A DNA stretch of 17,926 nucleotides. Source: Chamaesiphon sp. (GTDB lineage: Bacteria > Cyanobacteriota > Cyanobacteriia > Cyanobacteriales > Chamaesiphonaceae). The DNA lies in assembly GCA_026786125.1 (NCBI GenBank), contig JAJAYU010000398.1, positions 1 to 17,926 of the forward strand. Reading direction: 5' to 3'. Position 1 is the first letter of the stretch. Every line of letters begins with the position of its first letter. This document shows positions 14,827-17,926 of this stretch, piece by piece. The translations under genes were made by a program, and so were the position numbers. The notes under the pieces are model-generated. The model was not told where the DNA came from. It made no database searches and saw only the letters and a program-made list of their open reading frames with translations.

Positions 14827-15408
14827 CTACGGAGATTGATAGCGATCGAGTAATGCTTTCAAACCACCTTGATAACCAGCTCCAACAGCATTTAATCGCC
14901 ACTCACCATCTTTGCGATAGAGTTCGGCCATAATTAAAGCTGTCTCAGTTGAATAATCTTCTACCAAGTCGTAACGAACAACTTCTTGCTCATTTTGAAG
15001 ATTGACAATGCGGACAAAAGCATTCTGGACTTGGCCAAAATTTTGCTTCCGCTCTTGAGCTTCATGAATTGTAACTGTGATTACAACTTTCTCAACTTCA
15101 GCGGGAACTTGCGTTAACTTAACCTTGATTACCTCATCATCACCATCACCTGCACCTGTGAGATTATCACCAGTATGCTCGATCGATTTAGCCGCATCTG
15201 GACTAGTCAGATTATTAAAAAAAACAAAATGCTTGTCAGATATTAACTTATCGTTACTACCAAGTAAAAATACTGAAGCATCGAGATCGAAATCAACGCC
15301 TGTATCTACCGATTTAAGATCCCAACCCAATCCCACAAAAACTTCTGTCAGTCCTGGAGCAATCTTTTCTAAAGATACCCGTTGCCCTTTGGATAATGAT
15401 ACTGCCAT
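14827..15408 (-). CDS. terD: TerD-family calcium-binding stress protein (first gene of pair)
   Basis: A TerD-domain protein of 193 residues with the canonical opening MAVSLSKGQRVSLEK. It has GLGWD (26-30), DFDLDASVFLL (39-49), HTGDNLTGAGDGDDEV (78-93) carrying the acidic calcium-binding residues, and QNAFVRIVN (128-136). It resembles TerD of ter operons more closely than its downstream paralogue does, and the pair looks like an old tandem duplication. The ATG at 15408 is fixed by the family start; a TATAAT-like string directly touching it is too close to act as the promoter for this start. No terA, terB, terE or terZ genes are in the window. Confidence 0.94.
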   Translation of the reverse strand: MAVSLSKGQRVSLEKIAPGLTEVFVGLGWDLKSVDTGVDFDLDASVFLLGSNDKLISDKHFVFFNNLTSPDAAKSIEHTGDNLTGAGDGDDEVIKVKLTQVPAEVEKVVITVTIHEAQERKQNFGQVQNAFVRIVNLQNEQEVVRYDLVEDYSTETALIMAELYRKDGEWRLNAVGAGYQGGLKALLDRYQSP

Positions 15409-15520
15409 ATTATAATTGCCCCGATTTTGCTAAATTAAGAGTCTGCAACTACATGAGACTTCGATCGCCCATGTTTCAATGCTACACTAAGCATTCCCAA
15501 ATTGGGGCAAACAATCTCGA

Positions 15521-15545
15521 TGCTCCGAAAGCAATTTTCGGAGCA
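15521..15545. repeat. Perfect 10-bp hairpin in the divergent terD/cupin gap
   Basis: TGCTCCGAAA, loop GCAAT, TTTCGGAGCA. It lies about 130 bases before the cupin-like start codon and about 110 bases upstream of terD. It has no T-tract on either strand, so it is more likely an operator, an RNA leader structure or part of a small RNA than a terminator. Confidence 0.7.
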
Positions 15546-15672
15546 GGGACTTTGAATTAGCTGCTAAAACTAGATCACGAACTGACAAAAATGTCCAGGA
15601 TTGACGGTTTGACAAAATTAGATGTGGGACGCTGATATGTAATTCAACCTTTATTTGGATCAGGTAAAACCT

Positions 15673-16146
15673 ATGTTTGAAATGGTCAGCTACAAAAAAT
15701 TTCGCGATACGCCTAGCGTTCGCTTCTTTGATATTACCGTGCCAGAGTCAAATGTTCGCGATCTGGTCGTCCATCAAGGCCCTGCTGTCAGCCCGCCGGA
15801 TAGTAGTGAGGGCTATTGGCAATTTTATCTACACCCCCATCAGGAAGACAACCTGTTGGCGATATCTGGAGGCAGGACATTTTATCTGGTCAATTTTACT
15901 TGGAACTATCCCTATCATATCGTGCGACTGGAGACCGATCGCGAGATCCTAAGGATTCCCAGGGGCACGTTTCATCGTTCTGTTTCCGATCAAAATGGCT
16001 CGACAGTGATGAATCAAGCTGTACGGGACGCTGATGCTAGTGTTGAGAGTGAATTTCGGGTTTACAATAGCGGCACAATTCCGCGATTATTGCGGGTGAC
16101 ATCGACTTCCGCGCCATTACCAAAACTGCATGGATTTCAATGGTAG
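15673..16146 (+). CDS. Hypothetical protein, cupin-like
   Basis: I do not recognise the family by name. The 157-residue protein looks like a small beta-barrel of the cupin type. FYLHPHQEDNLLAISGG (51-67) resembles cupin motif 1, with H54, H56 and an acidic residue (E58 or D59) as possible metal ligands. ILRIPRGTFHRSV (92-104) resembles motif 2, with H101. Between them lies FYLVNFTWNYPYHIV. There is no signal peptide or membrane segment. The start is taken at ATG 15673, with AGG eight to nine bases before it; an upstream TTG at 15655 is possible. It is divergent from the terD operon across 264 bases and is followed by its own terminator. Function is unknown; a metal- or small-ligand-binding role is only suggested by the fold pattern. 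Confidence 0.75.
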   Translation: MFEMVSYKKFRDTPSVRFFDITVPESNVRDLVVHQGPAVSPPDSSEGYWQFYLHPHQEDNLLAISGGRTFYLVNFTWNYPYHIVRLETDREILRIPRGTFHRSVSDQNGSTVMNQAVRDADASVESEFRVYNSGTIPRLLRVTSTSAPLPKLHGFQW

Positions 16147-16172
16147 AGATAATAAAATCAGGTGAAATTATG

Positions 16173-16208
16173 AAGCTAGATAATTGACGTTATCTAGCTT
16201 TAATTATT
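16173..16208 (+). terminator. Terminator after the cupin-like gene
   Basis: AAGCTAGATAA, loop TTGACG, TTATCTAGCTT form a perfect 11-bp stem (16173-16200) followed by TAATTATT. It lies 26 bases after the stop codon on the same strand; the tail is only moderately T-rich. Confidence 0.7.
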
Positions 16209-16383
16209 GTAGAGTTAGGATAGCCAGTAAATTATTACCAAGCTTGAGGTTGAGGCTTCTACTCGATCGGTTAGAATCCTTATTAAGCGATTTTTGTGTT
16301 GGTACTATTTACTCAATTTGTGGGCTAAATTATACTGATGATTTCGTCTAATCACTGCTGCTATCCTCTACCAAAAAGATCCT

Positions 16384-17926
16384 ATGAAACTCGCGCCCTT
16401 TGGTTCTTGGAAGTCCCCAATTACTGCTGATTCGATCGTGGCTGATAGTATTGGACTTGGTTCGATTGTCCTGGATGGGACGGATACTTATTGGCTAGAA
16501 TCACGCCCTCAAGAAGCAGGGCGCAGTGTGATTGTGAGACGGACTGAAGATGGCAAAATTAGTGATGTTACGCCGCCGGAATATAATGTGCGGAATCGCG
16601 TCCATGAGTATGGCGGTGCTGCCTATACAGTTGTCGATGGAAGAGTTTATTTTAGTAACAATAGTGATAATTGTCTGTATGTCCAGGATCTGAGAGCCGA
16701 AAATCCGCAGCAAGTTCGTCAACTCACTCATGACAAAACCAAGAGATATGCCGATTTCACTGTCGATGCCCGTCACGAACGATTGATTTGTGTCCAGGAA
16801 GAGCATGATTCGGCAGACTTTGAGCCGTTAAATACGATCGTCAGTATCAGTTTAACCAAACCTGATGATTTATATGTGATGGTTGGTGGCTGTGATTTTT
16901 ATGCGGCTCCACGCCTAAATTCTGATGGTACTAAATTAGCTTGGTTGAGTTGGAATCATCCAAATCTACCGTGGGATGGGACTAATTTGCAAATTGCGAC
17001 AGTCACCAATGGCTATCTCGCTGCACCGACTTTGATTGCAGGTGGCGCGAATGAGACGATCTGTCAGCCCCAATGGTCATCAGACGATCGACTATATTTT
17101 ATCAGCGATCGATCTGGTTGGGGTAATCTTTATTACTGGAATAACGGCACCAGCAAGGTTGTCTACGAATTGGCTGCCGAATTTGGACTACCCCAGTGGG
17201 TATTTGGGATGTCTACCTATGCACTGATTGGTAAACACCGGATTGTCTGCGCCTACACTCAACAGGGGATCTGGCAGCTCGCCTTAATTAACACCCTCAG
17301 TCAGCACTTGACTCAGCTCAATCTGCCCTATACCGATATTTCTGGCATTCGCGCAACTGGAAACTCCGTCTATTGCTGTGCAGCTTCAGCTACCCAGTCT
17401 AATCGAATTATGGCGATCGATCTGCTCACCGAAGCTCACGAAATCCTCCAACGCTCCACCAAATCAGATCTCGATCCAGCCTATCTATCTGTCCCTCAAT
17501 CGATCGAATTCCCCACCACCGAGGGGACTGCCTACGCCTTCTATTACCCACCTACCAATCCCGACTACCAGCCGCTCCTGGGCGAAAAACCCCCGCTCCT
17601 AGTCAAAAGTCATGGTGGCCCCACCGCCGCTACTTCCAGCCAGCTCAATCTCAAAACCCAATACTGGACAAGTCGCGGCTTTGCCGTTGTCGATGTCAAT
17701 TATGGTGGGAGTACTGGCTACGGTAAAGCTTATCAACACCGTTTGGATGGTAAGTGGGGCATCGTTGATGTCGATGACTGCACCAATGCCGCGCTCTATC
17801 TCGTCGAGCAGAATTTAGCTGATGCCGATCGATTGGCAATTTCTGGGGGCAGTGCAGGGGGCTATACGACTCTAGCCGCCCTCACCTTCGGGGATACGTT
17901 CAAAGCAGGGGCCAGCTATTATGGTG
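16384..17926 (+). CDS. S9-family (prolyl oligopeptidase-like) serine peptidase, 3' end cut
   Basis: An open frame from ATG 16384 to the window edge gives 514 codons without a stop. The first 370 or so residues look like the beta-propeller of S9C acylaminoacyl peptidase/dipeptidyl peptidase 5 relatives, with blade-like pieces such as VHEYGGAAYTV and QPQWSSDDRLYFISDRSGWGN. The alpha/beta-hydrolase domain follows: SHGGPTA with the HGGP at 410-413 (oxyanion region), VVDVNYGGSTGYG, and the nucleophile elbow ISGGSAGGY with Ser490. The catalytic Asp and His lie beyond the window, consistent with a full length near 640 residues. No signal peptide is seen, so it is probably cytoplasmic and cleaves short or N-acylated peptides. 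The preceding hairpin at 16173 suggests independent transcription. Confidence 0.92.
   Translation, partial: MKLAPFGSWKSPITADSIVADSIGLGSIVLDGTDTYWLESRPQEAGRSVIVRRTEDGKISDVTPPEYNVRNRVHEYGGAAYTVVDGRVYFSNNSDNCLYVQDLRAENPQQVRQLTHDKTKRYADFTVDARHERLICVQEEHDSADFEPLNTIVSISLTKPDDLYVMVGGCDFYAAPRLNSDGTKLAWLSWNHPNLPWDGTNLQIATVTNGYLAAPTLIAGGANETICQPQWSSDDRLYFISDRSGWGNLYYWNNGTSKVVYELAAEFGLPQWVFGMSTYALIGKHRIVCAYTQQGIWQLALINTLSQHLTQLNLPYTDISGIRATGNSVYCCAASATQSNRIMAIDLLTEAHEILQRSTKSDLDPAYLSVPQSIEFPTTEGTAYAFYYPPTNPDYQPLLGEKPPLLVKSHGGPTAATSSQLNLKTQYWTSRGFAVVDVNYGGSTGYGKAYQHRLDGKWGIVDVDDCTNAALYLVEQNLADADRLAISGGSAGGYTTLAALTFGDTFKAGASYYG

Noticed and set aside
15409..15414. TATAAT as the -10 box of the terD operon
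   Set aside because: It touches the start codon, so transcription would begin inside the gene, and no -35 box stands at the right distance. The family start at 15408 is clear.
15077..15415. 112-residue plus-strand frame opposite the first terD gene
   Set aside because: Antisense shadow of a strongly conserved TerD domain; composition follows the complement of the acidic motif.

Overview
The window looks like chromosomal DNA from a cyanobacterium. The signs are very many CGATCG-type words, two full HIP1 octamers (2991-2998 and 11151-11158), intergenic heptamer repeats of the STRR type (CCCCTAT, ACCATCC), and genes largely confined to cyanobacteria and plastids: a cyanobacterial-type GshA, a Tab2/Atab2 RNA-binding protein, a FurA-type regulator, cryptochrome DASH and a DUF3611 membrane protein. 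The genus cannot be fixed from the sequence. Moderate GC with dense CGATCG would suit Chamaesiphon-like or filamentous lineages, but that is a guess. There is no sign of phage, transposase or CRISPR; this is mostly core genome.

Region 1-2500 (mostly minus strand): a partial tRNA with a CAU anticodon at the left edge, a membrane-anchored M23 peptidoglycan hydrolase that probably starts at a TTG behind a perfect AGGAGG, about 770 bases without a convincing gene, and the tRNA wobble methyltransferase TrmL. Region 2500-6800: gshA (minus), a Tab2-like gene (plus), pmbA (plus) and fur (plus). STRR arrays lie between gshA, tab2 and pmbA; they run right up to the start codons of gshA and pmbA and form a perfect 21-bp inverted repeat between tab2 and pmbA. 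fur has a good promoter overlapped by an inverted repeat, a candidate autoregulatory operator.

Region 6800-9650: cryptochrome DASH and a PadR-family regulator, both minus and separated by a clear intrinsic terminator, with a divergent DUF3611 membrane protein. Region 9700-12020: larE (minus; the three-cysteine form likely to carry an iron-sulfur cluster) divergent from a MATE exporter.

Region 12100-16150 is the most interesting part. A D-Ala-D-Ala ligase-like ATP-grasp enzyme with an altered acceptor-site motif is divergent from a TerC-family membrane protein. TerC is convergent with a two-gene terD operon, and the two sides share a strong hairpin. Beyond the terD promoter side lies an orphan cupin-like gene with a 10-bp perfect hairpin in its upstream region. 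This could be a small envelope/metal-stress neighbourhood, but shared function is inferred only from adjacency. The window ends inside an S9-family serine peptidase whose active-site serine is present and whose remaining triad residues lie outside.
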